The notes under the pieces were generated by a model. It did no database searches. It had not been told where the DNA came from and saw only the letters and a list, made by a program, of their open reading frames with translations. Below are positions 29,758-39,546 of a stretch of 39,546 nt of DNA, one piece after another. The translations under genes were made by a program, and so were the position numbers. The stretch's first letter is position 1. Every line of letters starts with the position of its first letter. The stretch comes from Paenibacillus arenilitoris. Lineage in GTDB: Bacteria; Bacillota; Bacilli; Paenibacillales; Paenibacillaceae. Where the stretch lies: the NCBI RefSeq assembly GCF_014705655.1, contig NZ_JACXIY010000047.1, positions 1-39,546 on the forward strand, written 5' to 3'.

Positions 29758-31536
29758 TCACACGACGTAATGCTCGCTTCGAATGACGCGCGCGGCAATG
29801 GCCCGCTTCAAGGCTACCGTATCGGTCAGCGGAGCGCGCATCAGCTTTTTCAATACGGACAGCTGCATTTGCAGCCCGTCGCCCGTCTCCAGCGCGGCAA
29901 GCGCGAGCTTCGCCAACGATTCCACCCGCTCCGACGCCTCCTGCACGAACACGGCCGTCATCGCGATGGCCTGCTCCGTCTTGTCGGAAGAAGCTCCTTT
30001 CGCTATTTTTTGCGTGCGCAGCAGCGCGCTCTCCATCGCGAAAATTTGAATCATCTGATCGGCCAGCGCGCACAGCACCTCCTGCTCCTGCTCGAGCCGC
30101 GGACCGAGCTTCTGAACCGCGAGGCCGCCGGCAGCGAGGAACGCCTTCTTCGCTTGGCCTACCCGGTAGGCTTCCTTCGCGAGCGGCGCGTCGAATGAAG
30201 GGAGCGGCATCGGCTGCATCAGCTCGGCCTGCAGCGCCTTCGCCTTGGGCAGCAGCGGCAGCTCGCCTTTGAGCGCTTTTTTCATCAAGGTGCCCGGAAT
30301 AAGCATGCGGTTGATTTCGTTCGTCCCTTCAAAAATGCGGTTAATCCGCGAATCCCGGTAAATCCGCTCCACCTTGTACTCGCGAATATAGCCGTAGCCG
30401 CCGTGAATTTGCACCGCTTCGTCCGCCACGAAATCGAGCGCTTCGGAAGCGAACACCTTCACGATCGAGCATTCGAGCGCGTACTCGCCAATCGCCCTCG
30501 CGATTTGCATGCCGTCCCCCGCCGTTCCTTTCTCCTCCGTGTCGCGAAGCATCGCGTCGATCCAGCCCGCCGTCCGGTACACCATGCTCTCGAGCACGAA
30601 CGTGCGGATGTTCATGTCGGCCAGCTTGGCGCCGATGAGCGGATACGAGGAGATGGCGCGCCCGAACTGCTTCCGCGTATTCGCGTAGGACGAGGCCAGC
30701 TCGATCGCCTCCTTCGCCGAGCCGAGGCAGCCCGCCCCGAGCTTGAAGCGTCCGATATTCAAAATGTTAAACGCGATATGATGCCCCTTGCCGACCTCTC
30801 CCAGCACATTTTTGATCGGAACCGACACGTCCTCAAAATATAAAGGGCACGTCGAGGAGCCCTTGATGCCCATCTTATGCTCCTCCGGCCCGACGCTGAA
30901 CCCCGGCATGCCCCGCTCGACAATAAAAGCGGTGAAGCGCTCCCCGTCGACCTTCGCGTATACGACGAACAGATCGGCAAAGCCGGCGTTCGTAATGTAC
31001 AGCTTCGAGCCGTTCAGCACATAATGCTTGCCGTCCGCCGACAGCCTCGCCGTCGTCTTCGCCCCGAGCGCGTCGGAGCCGGAAGCCGGCTCGGTCAAGC
31101 AGTAGGCGGCAATTCGCCGGCCCGAGGCCAGGTCGGGCAAGTATGCCCGCTTCTGCTCGCGCGTGCCGAAGAAGACGATCGGCAGCGTCCCGATGCCCGT
31201 ATGCGCGCCCACCGATAGGGCGAACGACGACGCGCGTGCCATCGTCTCCGCCAGCAGCGTCGTGCTGACCTTGTCGAGCCCGAGGCCGCCGTACGCCTCC
31301 GGCACGTCCGCGCCGAGCAGGCCGAGCTCTCCCGCCTTGCGCATGAGCGCCACGGTCAATTCGTAATTCAGCGCTTCGATCTCCGCGTCGCGCGGCGTAA
31401 TTTCCGCTTCCATGAACTGCTCCGCGGCCTCCGCCATCATCCGCTGCTCCTCCGTGAAATCCTCCGGCGTTACGACCGATTCCGGCGCGCTGTCCTCTAC
31501 GACGAACCGCCCGCCAAAACGTATCGCCTCCGTCAT
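29758..31536 (-). CDS. fadE: Acyl-CoA dehydrogenase FadE
   Basis: At 592 residues it has the length of Bacillus FadE (about 594), that is, a standard acyl-CoA dehydrogenase plus a C-terminal helical extension. Recognisable parts are VPEAYGGLGLDKVSTTLLAE, the FAD-site block YCLTEPASGSDALGAKTTAR, MGIKGSSTCPLYFEDVSVPI, ASSYANTRKQFGRAISSYPL and QIHGGYGYIREYKVERIYRD, then the usual RINRIFEGTNEINR with the catalytic Glu position. It performs the first oxidation of beta-oxidation and hands electrons to ETF, encoded at 38299 onward. ATG 31536 follows GGGAG; the longer frame to 31644 is unsupported. It lies 16 bases upstream of the ligase gene. Confidence 0.94.
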   Translation of the reverse strand: MTEAIRFGGRFVVEDSAPESVVTPEDFTEEQRMMAEAAEQFMEAEITPRDAEIEALNYELTVALMRKAGELGLLGADVPEAYGGLGLDKVSTTLLAETMARASSFALSVGAHTGIGTLPIVFFGTREQKRAYLPDLASGRRIAAYCLTEPASGSDALGAKTTARLSADGKHYVLNGSKLYITNAGFADLFVVYAKVDGERFTAFIVERGMPGFSVGPEEHKMGIKGSSTCPLYFEDVSVPIKNVLGEVGKGHHIAFNILNIGRFKLGAGCLGSAKEAIELASSYANTRKQFGRAISSYPLIGAKLADMNIRTFVLESMVYRTAGWIDAMLRDTEEKGTAGDGMQIARAIGEYALECSIVKVFASEALDFVADEAVQIHGGYGYIREYKVERIYRDSRINRIFEGTNEINRMLIPGTLMKKALKGELPLLPKAKALQAELMQPMPLPSFDAPLAKEAYRVGQAKKAFLAAGGLAVQKLGPRLEQEQEVLCALADQMIQIFAMESALLRTQKIAKGASSDKTEQAIAMTAVFVQEASERVESLAKLALAALETGDGLQMQLSVLKKLMRAPLTDTVALKRAIAARVIRSEHYVV

Positions 31537-31683
31537 GCCGCAGCACTCCCTTCCGTCCATTGACTTTGACCCAATCGAATCATCCTTGCAATGACCAGCT
31601 TCCTCCGGCCGCAAATGAAGCCGGAGCGCTTTGCCTAAACGCAAGCCCGCTCCCGCCGCGCCAATCCTTTCCTTACGCGCCGA

Positions 31684-32907
<1,224 letters not shown>

Positions 32908-32942
32908 TGCGTCCCCTCCTTTGACTGTCATTGCCGGGCATA

Positions 32943-33021
32943 GCGGTTATTGACGGTTCCCGTCTCCCCTAGCCGCTCAATCGCGCTGCGGTAATTGACG
33001 GTTTCCGTTTCCCCAGCCGCT
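32943..33021. repeat. Two tandem imperfect repeats between fadN and fadA
   Basis: Two copies of about 36 bases (32943-32979 and 32986-33021) share GCGGT, ATTGACGGTT-CCGT-TCCCC and AGCCGCTC. Each copy contains a short ACGG-x3-CCGT inverted repeat. No gene lies here. They could be protein-binding sites, small hairpins that stabilise or process the message, or neutral duplications. Confidence 0.6.
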
Positions 33022-33169
33022 CTCTTTCACAGCGCTTGTTGATCTGGCTGCAGTTGTTCCGTGTGCATACTCCTCCGCCTTGGCGCTTTTCGCGACGTTA
33101 ATTTCGCCCATCCGACCAAAATCCGCAAAAATTTTACAACCACGGCACGCGCCAATGGCACGCAAGCCG

Positions 33170-35617
33170 CTAATTGCGCAGCGGCTTGCCTGTTGCCAGC
33201 ATGTGGCTCATCCGCTGCTGCGTCTTCGCCTCGCCGCACAGGCTGAGGAACGCTTCGCATTCCAAATCGAGCAAATATTGCTCGCTTACTTCCGCGCCCG
33301 GCCGCACGTCGCCGCCGGCCAGCACATGCGCGAGCTTGCCGGCGATGAGCGCGTCATGCTCGCTGATGTGGCCGCCGAGCCGCATCGCCTGCACCGCGAC
33401 CTTGAGCACCGCCTTGCCCTCGCGCCCGGCAACGCGAACGCGCTTCTCCGGAGGCGGCGCGTAGCCCGCTCGGTCCAGCTCGAGCACCGCCCGCTTCGCT
33501 TCGGCGATGCGCGCCTCCTGCCGCATAATGACGCGGTCCTGCGGCCGCATGAGCCCAAGCCGGCCGACCTCGTAGCCGCTCGAGGACGTTTTGGCCAGCG
33601 CGATCGTCTCGAACAGCGCGTTCAATTGCGGCTGCACGTCGCCGTCGCCCGCCTGCTTCCCGCCGCCCGGAGCGAGCGCCCGCTCGGCCGCCATCGCGGT
33701 CGCTTCCTTGCAGCCCCCGCCCGCGGGAATAAGGCCGACCCCCGTCTCGACGAGGCCGAAATACGTCTCCGGCGAGAAAATAATTTGATCCGCGGGCAGG
33801 CACGCCTCCACCCCGCCGCCGAGCGTCATCCGGTGCGGAGCCGCGACGACCGGCCGCTCCAGCCGTTTCAGGTCCAGCATGCTGGCCTGGAAGAAGCGGA
33901 TGATGTCCTCGACCTCTTCCCACTCCCCGCTCTGCGCCTCCATCAGCAGCAGCATCAGGTTCGCCCCGACGCAGAAGTTGCGGCCCTCGTTCGCAAGCAC
34001 GAGCCCCCGCCAGTTTTGCTCAACCTCCTTCACGCTCCGGCGAATCGCCGATAAAATATCGCCTCCGATCGCGTTGTTCGGGGAGTGGAATTCCAGGCAG
34101 ACGACGTCGTCGCCGATGTCGATCAAGCTGGCCCCCGCCGTAGACAGCACCGTCTTCCCGGACGCTTTGAGCGCTGCCAGGGCAATCGCGTCCGCCTCCT
34201 GCTCTTCCCGCTCGTAGCCGCTCCCTGCCGCATAGAGCCGGCGCTCCCCGTCCGTCTTGTAGAAGCTCTCGCGGCCGTCCGCCAGCAGAGCCTCGACCCA
34301 TTCGGGAACGGTCTCGCCTTCCTCTTTCATTTGCTGCACCGATCGCCTTAGCCCGATCGCGTCCCACAGCTCGAACGGCCCGAGCTCCCAATTGAAGCCC
34401 CAGCGCATGGCGCGGTCGATGTCGGTAATCGAATCGGCGATGACGCCGACCTGCTCGGCGGAATAGAGCAGTGTCTTCTTGATCGTCGACCAGGCAAACC
34501 GAGCATATCGGTCGCGCGGATCGGTGAGCAGGAGCGCCTTCGCCTTCGCCGCCGTGCCTTTCGCGGCTTTGGCCGCATCGATGACCGGCGAGCTTACCGG
34601 CCGTCTAGGCCCGTATTCGAGCGTATCGAGCCGAAGCGACTCGATTTCGCTGCCGTTTTTCCCTTTGATTTTCCGGTAAAAGCCCGCTCCCGCCTTCTCG
34701 CCCGTCCGTCCGCCCGCGACCAGCCTCTCAAGCACCGCCGGCCTGGCAAATACCGCCCGCTCCCCGGGATTCTCGCTCCGCTCCCGCACGTTGTCCACGA
34801 CATGCAGCAGCGTATCCAGCCCGACGAGATCGAGCATGCGGAACGTCGCCGTCTTCGGCCTGCCCATGGCGGGACCGGTCAGCGCATCCGCCTCCTCTAC
34901 CGTAAGTCCGTAGCCCAGCGTATCCTCGAGCGTGACCAGCATCCCGAAGGTGCCGATCCGGTTCGCGATAAAATTCGGCGTATCCTTGGCGATGACGACG
35001 CCCTTGCCGAGCCGCTTCTCGCACGCTTCGCGCAGCAGGCTCACGACTTCGGGAGCCGTATCCGCGGTCGGAACGATCTCCACCAGCTTCATATACCGCG
35101 GCGGGTTGAAGAAATGCGTCACCGCAAAATGCCGCCGGAACGACTCGCTTCGTCCCTCCGCCATGGAAGCGGCCGACAGGCCGGACGTATTGGTCGTCAC
35201 GATCGTATCCGGCCGCCGGTGCGCGTCTACCGCCGCGAACACCTCGCGCTTGACGTCCAGCCGCTCGACGACGGCCTCGACAATCCAGTCGGCCTCCCCG
35301 AGCTCGGCCGCGTGATCGGCCAGATTGCCCGGCATGATCCGCGCCGTCCAGGCCGGATCATAGAGCTGCGCGGGCTGCGCCTTGCCCATGCGGCCGACCG
35401 CCGCGGCGGCCAGCCGGTTGCGTACCCGGGCATCGGCCAGCGTCAGCCCCTGCTTCTCCTCCTCCGCCGTCAAAGCCTGCGGCACAACGTCAAGCAGCAG
35501 CACGCGCATGCCCGCATTGGCCAGATGGGCGGCAATGCCCGCCCCCATCACGCCCGAGCCGATGACGGCCGCTCTTCGGATCAAGCTTGCGCTTCTCCGC
35601 GACCCTTGAATCGTCAT
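33170..35617 (-). CDS. fadN: 3-hydroxyacyl-CoA dehydrogenase/enoyl-CoA hydratase FadN
   Basis: At 815 residues it is slightly longer than Bacillus FadN (789). The N-terminal NAD-binding dehydrogenase domain begins with AVIGSGVMGAGIAAHLANAG and includes VTTNTSGLSAASMAEG, HFFNPPRYMKLVEIVPT and GKGVVIAKDTPNFIANRIGT. The C-terminal hydratase/isomerase domain (about 510-800) contains LEFHSPNNAIGGDILSAI, NEGRNFCVGANLM, and GGGVEACLPADQIIFSPETY with GLVETGVGLIPAGGGC. It hydrates enoyl-CoA and oxidises the 3-hydroxy product in one polypeptide. ATG 35617 has AGGAGG 7 bases upstream. It is upstream of fadA, on the same strand. Confidence 0.95.
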   Translation of the reverse strand: MTIQGSRRSASLIRRAAVIGSGVMGAGIAAHLANAGMRVLLLDVVPQALTAEEEKQGLTLADARVRNRLAAAAVGRMGKAQPAQLYDPAWTARIMPGNLADHAAELGEADWIVEAVVERLDVKREVFAAVDAHRRPDTIVTTNTSGLSAASMAEGRSESFRRHFAVTHFFNPPRYMKLVEIVPTADTAPEVVSLLREACEKRLGKGVVIAKDTPNFIANRIGTFGMLVTLEDTLGYGLTVEEADALTGPAMGRPKTATFRMLDLVGLDTLLHVVDNVRERSENPGERAVFARPAVLERLVAGGRTGEKAGAGFYRKIKGKNGSEIESLRLDTLEYGPRRPVSSPVIDAAKAAKGTAAKAKALLLTDPRDRYARFAWSTIKKTLLYSAEQVGVIADSITDIDRAMRWGFNWELGPFELWDAIGLRRSVQQMKEEGETVPEWVEALLADGRESFYKTDGERRLYAAGSGYEREEQEADAIALAALKASGKTVLSTAGASLIDIGDDVVCLEFHSPNNAIGGDILSAIRRSVKEVEQNWRGLVLANEGRNFCVGANLMLLLMEAQSGEWEEVEDIIRFFQASMLDLKRLERPVVAAPHRMTLGGGVEACLPADQIIFSPETYFGLVETGVGLIPAGGGCKEATAMAAERALAPGGGKQAGDGDVQPQLNALFETIALAKTSSSGYEVGRLGLMRPQDRVIMRQEARIAEAKRAVLELDRAGYAPPPEKRVRVAGREGKAVLKVAVQAMRLGGHISEHDALIAGKLAHVLAGGDVRPGAEVSEQYLLDLECEAFLSLCGEAKTQQRMSHMLATGKPLRN

Positions 35618-35809
35618 AGGCAACCTCCTAATCAAAGTGATAAGCCGGCTCCTTTCCTATGTAAGCGACCGGAGCGGAGCCGCGGCAATGCGATTTTTTC
35701 GAAATCCGGTTTGCCGGCCGGCCGAGCGGCGTTCCTTCGACAATAAAGCGCGTCCCATCCGGCCCGCATCCTCGTAACCCGTATCCCGACTCCCGTCCCC
35801 TCTCCCGCC

Positions 35810-38059
35810 TCACTCGCCGAACACGCTATCGGCCAGCAGCTCCGCCACGTCGCGGGCAATGACCTTCTCGTCCGCCGACAACGCCTTGAGGCCGTCCTCC
35901 ATCATCGTCAGGCAGTACGGGCAGGCCGAGCTGATGACCGTCGGCTTCACCTCGAGCGCCTGGGCGGCCCGGGCGTGATTGACGCGCGTGCCCGAATGCT
36001 CCTCCATCCACATGAGGCCGCCGCCGGCGCCGCAGCACATCCCGTTCGCGCGCGAGCGCTCCATCTCCTCGATCGTGACGCCCGGTATGGCGCGGAGCAG
36101 GCTGCGAGGCGCTTCGTACGTGCCGTTGTACCGGCCGAGGTAGCAGGAATCGTGTACGGTTACGCGCTCGTCGACCGCGTGCGACGGCCGCAGCGCCCCC
36201 TCCGCGAGCAGCCGCGCGAGCAGCTCGGTGTGATGCTCCACGACGACGTCCGGGCTTAAGCCGAAGTCGGGGTATTCGTTTTTGAACGTGTTGTACGTAT
36301 GCGGGCAGGCGGTTACGATCCGTTTCACGCCGTATTTGGCCAGCGTCTCGATATTTTCGCGGCACAGCTCCTGGAACAGCAGCTCGTTCCCGATCCGTCT
36401 CGCCGTATCCCCCGAGCTCCGCTCCTCCGCGCCGAGCGTCGCGAAGCGGACGCCCGCCTTGTCGAGCAGCCGCACCAGGGCGTACAGAACGCGGCGGCTC
36501 CGCATGTCGTAGGCGCCCATCGAGCCCGCCCACAGCAGGACGTCCGCCTCGTCCCCCCGCCGCTTCAGCTCCGTCATCGTCGGCACTCGGATGCCGGTCT
36601 TGCTCTCGCATTCGGCCATCCAGGCGGCGCGTTCGGCGCGCGGCAGCCCCCAGGGGTTGCTCTGCCGCTCGATGTTCTGCAGCGCGCGCTGGCCGTCCGC
36701 CGGAAGCTTGCCTTCCATGAGGACGAGATACCGGCGCATGTCGATGATTTTGTCCACGTGCTCGTTGCCGACCGGACACTGCTCCTCGCAATTGCGGCAC
36801 GTCGTGCACGCCCACAGCTCCTCCTCCGTCATGACCTCGCCGACAAGGCCGACCTCCTCGGGCTTCGTCCCCGCCCGGACGGTCCATGCCGCCGCCTGCG
36901 CGGCCATCGTCGGCACGATCGTCGTTCCCTTCCCGGCGGTGGCGGCGCCCTCCCAATCCGGCAGCAGCGCCCCCATCACGTGCGCGGACGGCTCGCGCCC
37001 CTTCTGCCACAAGCCGGCGGGGAGCCACGGCGACTTCGATGTGACCGCCGCGCCCTTCTCGGTCAAGTGATCGCGAAGCTTGACGATGAGATGCATCGGC
37101 GACAGCAGCTTCCCGGTGCCGGAGGCCGGGCACACGTTCGTGCAGCGCCCGCATTCGACGCAGGCGTACAGGTCGAGCATCTGCTTCTGCGTAAAATGCT
37201 CGATCTTCCCCGCTCCGAACGACTCGGCTTCCTCGTCCTCCAGATCGAGCGGCGTCAGCCGCCCGGGCGGCTCGCTGCGCCGAAACCACAAATTGACCGG
37301 CGCGGTCAGCAGGTGAAAGTGCTTCGACTGCGGCACGTACACGAGGAAGCCCAAGAGCACGAGAAGATGCAGCCACCAGAAAATTTCGGTGCCCGCGCTT
37401 GCCGCCACGCTCTGCGGCGCAACTCCCGCCGACTCCAGCAGCCTGGCGAGAGGCTCGCTGACCGGCGCGAACCGGGACGCGACCACATGCCCGGCGCCCG
37501 GCTCCGCCGCCAGCCGCTCGAACGCCAGGGCGAACAGGACGGTGAGCATCAGCGAGCCGATAAACCACATGACAAGAGAGGGCTTCCAGCCGCGCTTCAG
37601 CCGCGGAAGCCGCTCGCCGTAGCGGCGGAACGCCCCGTACAGGACGGCCGCCAGCACGAGCGCGACCGTCATCTCCTGCGACCAGGCAAACCAGCCGTAG
37701 TAAGGCAGCGGCAGCGGAACGCCTCCGTTCAATCCTTTCCAGATCAGATCCGCCGCGCCGAATTGGAGCACGATAAAGCCGTAAAAATAAATCAAATGCA
37801 TGATGCCGCTCCGAATGTCGTTCAGCAGCCGGCGATGGCCGAAGACGTGGGCGCCGAACCCGCCCTTGCTCCCTTCGCCGCTCCGCCGGTAGCGCGTGAA
37901 CGCGGCCGGCGCGCCGAGCCGGATATACGAGACGCGCCTTCGCACGACGGCCGCGAACATCCATCCCGCAAGCAGCACCGCGGCTGCGAACAGCAGCCAT
38001 TTTCCCCAATACGTCAACTGCTCCGGCGACAGGAACGCCCGTGCCCAAACCGATGCCAT
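35810..38059 (-). CDS. fadF: ETF:quinone Fe-S oxidoreductase FadF
   Basis: The 749-residue membrane protein joins a set of N-terminal helices (about 18-40, 85-105, 130-145, 160-180, 225-245; NarI-like cytochrome region) to a cytoplasmic Fe-S part. Two 4Fe-4S motifs are seen (C300-VECGRCTNVCP and C417-TTCRNCEEQCP). They are followed by two CCG-type cysteine-rich domains of heterodisulfide-reductase type (VTACPHTYNTFKNEYPDFG; VHDSCYLGRYNGTYEAPRSL with NGMCCGAGGGLMW, and SSACPYCLTMMEDGLK). This matches Bacillus FadF/YwjF (705 residues) and mycobacterial EtfD, which pass electrons from ETF to menaquinone. ATG 38059 follows AAGGGGGCGAGG. It is divergent from etfB. Confidence 0.92.
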   Translation of the reverse strand: MASVWARAFLSPEQLTYWGKWLLFAAAVLLAGWMFAAVVRRRVSYIRLGAPAAFTRYRRSGEGSKGGFGAHVFGHRRLLNDIRSGIMHLIYFYGFIVLQFGAADLIWKGLNGGVPLPLPYYGWFAWSQEMTVALVLAAVLYGAFRRYGERLPRLKRGWKPSLVMWFIGSLMLTVLFALAFERLAAEPGAGHVVASRFAPVSEPLARLLESAGVAPQSVAASAGTEIFWWLHLLVLLGFLVYVPQSKHFHLLTAPVNLWFRRSEPPGRLTPLDLEDEEAESFGAGKIEHFTQKQMLDLYACVECGRCTNVCPASGTGKLLSPMHLIVKLRDHLTEKGAAVTSKSPWLPAGLWQKGREPSAHVMGALLPDWEGAATAGKGTTIVPTMAAQAAAWTVRAGTKPEEVGLVGEVMTEEELWACTTCRNCEEQCPVGNEHVDKIIDMRRYLVLMEGKLPADGQRALQNIERQSNPWGLPRAERAAWMAECESKTGIRVPTMTELKRRGDEADVLLWAGSMGAYDMRSRRVLYALVRLLDKAGVRFATLGAEERSSGDTARRIGNELLFQELCRENIETLAKYGVKRIVTACPHTYNTFKNEYPDFGLSPDVVVEHHTELLARLLAEGALRPSHAVDERVTVHDSCYLGRYNGTYEAPRSLLRAIPGVTIEEMERSRANGMCCGAGGGLMWMEEHSGTRVNHARAAQALEVKPTVISSACPYCLTMMEDGLKALSADEKVIARDVAELLADSVFGE

Positions 38060-38123
38060 TTGCCTCGCCCCCTTGTACGCCCGGCCTCTTGCAGCCGACC
38101 GCGCGCGAAGTATTCGGACAAGC

Positions 38124-38137
38124 ATTAAAGCGCTTTC
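38124..38137. promoter_or_regulatory. CcpA cre-like site in the fadF/etfB divergent region
   Basis: On the minus strand the site reads TGAAAGCGCTTTAA and matches the cre consensus TGWAANCGNTNWCA at all but one position. It lies 65 bases upstream of the fadF start and 160 bases upstream of etfB. Catabolite repression of fatty acid degradation by CcpA is known in Bacillus, so the site is plausible for glucose repression of one or both operons. Confidence 0.55.
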
Positions 38138-38298
38138 AAAAATAGCCGCGGTGCTCCATGTATATGAGCCTCCCGTCCTGAACATGCCGCGCCCCCGGCG
38201 AATCCGGACGGTCTATTCGGCCCGCTCCGCTCATATCGTAGCACTGATGGACAGTCGTCATACGGCCATTCAAATACCGGAATAAGCGAGGGAGCTCA

Positions 38299-39138
38299 AT
38301 GCCGAAATTCGTGGTGCTTCTCAAGCAAACGTTCGATACCGAGGAGAAAATCGTCGTGACGCCGGAGGGCGTGGACGAGCGGGACGCCAAGTTCGTCATC
38401 AACCCGTACGACGAGTACGCGCTCGAGGAAGCGATCCGGCAGCGGGAGCGGCACGGCGGCGAGGTCATCGCCGTCACGTGCGGCCCCGAGCGCGCGCAGG
38501 AGGCGCTGCGCACCGCGCTCGCGATCGGAGCGGACGAGGCGATCCGGCTGGATAGCGGCGGGCTGCCGGACGACGGCTCCGCCGTCGCCGCCGCGCTCGC
38601 GGCGGTCGTCCGGCCGCTCGCGCCCGACCTGCTGCTGGCGGGCTTGTTCGCGGTCGACAGCGGCGCGGGCAGCGTCGCCCTCCAGCTCGCGGAACGGCTC
38701 GGCTTGCCGCACGCTTCGGCCGCGGTCAAGGTGGAGCTGCTCACGGCCGCGGAGCTGAACGCGCTGCCTGCAGCCGGAGCCGCCGCCCGGACGGCGGCGG
38801 AGCGCTACGCGCTCGTCGAGCGTGACGTCGAAGGCGACGCGGAGACCGTGTCCGTTCCCCTTCCCGCGCTCGTTACGGCGCAGCAAGGGCTGAACGAGCC
38901 GCGTTACCCGTCGCTGCCGAACATTATGAAGGCGAAGCGCAAGCCGCTTCGCACCGTTACGGTTCAGGAGCTTGCGGCCGATGGCGGGCCGGACGCCGGG
39001 GCGGCCCCGCTCACCGTCCGCACGCGGCTGCTGCCGCCGCCGCCCCGCGCCGCGGGCAAGCGCATTCCCGGCTCGCCGGACAAACAAGCGGCCGCGCTCG
39101 CGGAGCTTCTCCGGACGGAAGCGAAGCTGCTGCTGTAG
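38299..39138 (+). CDS. etfB: Electron transfer flavoprotein beta subunit
   Basis: The 279-residue EtfB begins KFVVLLKQTFDTEEKIVVTP and has the AMP-binding-subunit blocks VINPYDEYALEEAIRQRE, VIAVTCGPERAQEALRTALA (with IGADEAIRL), LLLAGLFAVDSGAGSVALQL and the signature LVTAQQGLNEPRYPSLPNIM followed by KAKRKPL. With EtfA it accepts electrons from FadE and passes them to FadF. The Ala-rich C-terminal end (GRKRIP-like region, KQAAALAELLRTEAKLLL) is typical in Bacilli. GAGGGAG precedes the ATG. It is first in the divergent etfBA operon. Confidence 0.95.
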   Translation: MPKFVVLLKQTFDTEEKIVVTPEGVDERDAKFVINPYDEYALEEAIRQRERHGGEVIAVTCGPERAQEALRTALAIGADEAIRLDSGGLPDDGSAVAAALAAVVRPLAPDLLLAGLFAVDSGAGSVALQLAERLGLPHASAAVKVELLTAAELNALPAAGAAARTAAERYALVERDVEGDAETVSVPLPALVTAQQGLNEPRYPSLPNIMKAKRKPLRTVTVQELAADGGPDAGAAPLTVRTRLLPPPPRAAGKRIPGSPDKQAAALAELLRTEAKLLL

Positions 39139-39285
39139 CCGCTATCCGCGCAAGCGCTCGGGCAGCTCCGCCTTCATGCCCGGATGCAGATGCATTCGCG
39201 CCTGCCCGTCATTCGCCGCCCTATCGTTCAGCCGATTAATCGTTAGCCTGCTTAACCGTTAATAGAGAGAGGAGCTGCACAACCG

Positions 39286-39546
39286 ATGTCCAAAACGATA
39301 CTGGTGTTTGCCGAGAGCCGAGACGGCGCCCTCCGCCGCGTGGCGCTGGAAGCGCTCGGCGCGGCGCGGCGGCTCGCGGGCGAGGACGGCGCCGTCCATG
39401 CCGTCCTCGCCTGCTCCGGCGGCGCGGCGGAGGAAGCCGCCGCGCTGCTCGCGCGGGGGGCGGACGTCGTGCATGTCGCCGACGATCCGGCCCTCCGCGC
39501 CTACGCGCCCGAGGCGTACGCCGCCGCCCTCGGCGCGGCCATGGCC
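39286..39546 (+). CDS. etfA: Electron transfer flavoprotein alpha subunit, 5' part
   Basis: Only the first 87 codons lie in the window; the gene continues beyond the end. The start MSKTILVFAESRDGALRRVA followed by LEALGAARRLAGEDG and VVHVADDPALRAYAPEAYAA is typical of EtfA N-terminal domains. GGAG lies 11 bases before the ATG. It follows etfB by about 147 bases on the same strand, consistent with one operon. The FAD-binding C-terminal domain is not visible here. Confidence 0.9.
   Translation, partial: MSKTILVFAESRDGALRRVALEALGAARRLAGEDGAVHAVLACSGGAAEEAAALLARGADVVHVADDPALRAYAPEAYAAALGAAMA

Noticed and set aside
29198..29786. Long plus-strand open frames with Arg-rich repeats opposite the acyl-CoA ligase gene
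   Set aside because: They are shadows of the GC-rich repeats on the other strand, with no ribosome binding site and no protein-like composition.
35826..38128. Very long open frames of 600-740 codons overlapping fadF in other frames
   Set aside because: High GC leaves few stop codons. The fadF frame has all Fe-S motifs and helices, while the others are Arg/Ala/Gly-rich without motifs.

Overview
The window looks like chromosomal DNA of a GC-rich, spore-forming Bacillales bacterium, most likely Paenibacillaceae (Paenibacillus/Cohnella type). Evidence is the strong AGGAGG-type ribosome binding sites with frequent GTG/TTG starts, a CotSA-like glycosyltransferase, and a Bacillus-style fatty acid degradation set (FadF, FadN, FadA, FadE, LcfA, EtfBA). 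The assignment is inference; no rRNA or marker gene is present. No tRNA, rRNA or CRISPR array was seen.

Layout. 1-2178 is AT-rich and holds a Tn3-family-like element: 36-38 bp inverted repeats at 8-43 and 1903-1940 enclose a scrap of Tn3-type transposase and a two-gene module (a secreted protein and a lipoprotein). 2256-7371 is a mixed gene-by-gene region: an MmyB-type regulator, a frameshifted aldo/keto reductase, an operon of an APH-like protein and a CD3324-like HTH protein, a DUF4256 protein, a VOC protein and an N-truncated substrate-binding fragment. 7577-10657 is again AT-rich, with two orphan solute-binding lipoproteins flanking a small frameshifted secreted protein. An SDR gene follows, then a 35-residue holin-like toxin with a probable antisense RNA (type I toxin-antitoxin), then a translationally coupled DUF262/HEPN pair that looks like a defence module, bordered by a sulfurtransferase 3' remnant and a decayed IS3-family element.

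From about 15.9 kb the DNA is GC-rich backbone. It carries a 3-mercaptopyruvate-type sulfurtransferase, then (minus strand) a methionine-rich lipoprotein, a two-component system and a membrane molybdopterin oxidoreductase. The last three genes overlap by ATGA. I read this group as a possible Gram-positive counterpart of the MsrPQ/MrpX methionine-oxidation repair systems. Next are two surface-glycan or spore-coat genes (glycosyltransferase and epimerase), a four-gene ArsR/SRPBCC/YciI/TfoX-like operon with a probable leaderless start, methionine aminopeptidase and small proteins.

From 27.0 kb to the end is a beta-oxidation cluster. Thioesterase, acyl-CoA ligase, acyl-CoA dehydrogenase, thiolase, the FadN multifunctional enzyme and the FadF ETF:quinone oxidoreductase lie on the minus strand. 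Divergent from fadF are etfB and etfA (cut by the window end), with a CcpA cre-like site in the shared upstream region. Together they activate fatty acids, run the beta-oxidation spiral and pass electrons through ETF and FadF to the quinone pool. The acyl-CoA ligase has a repetitive Ala/Pro/Glu-rich N-terminal extension of about 180 residues.
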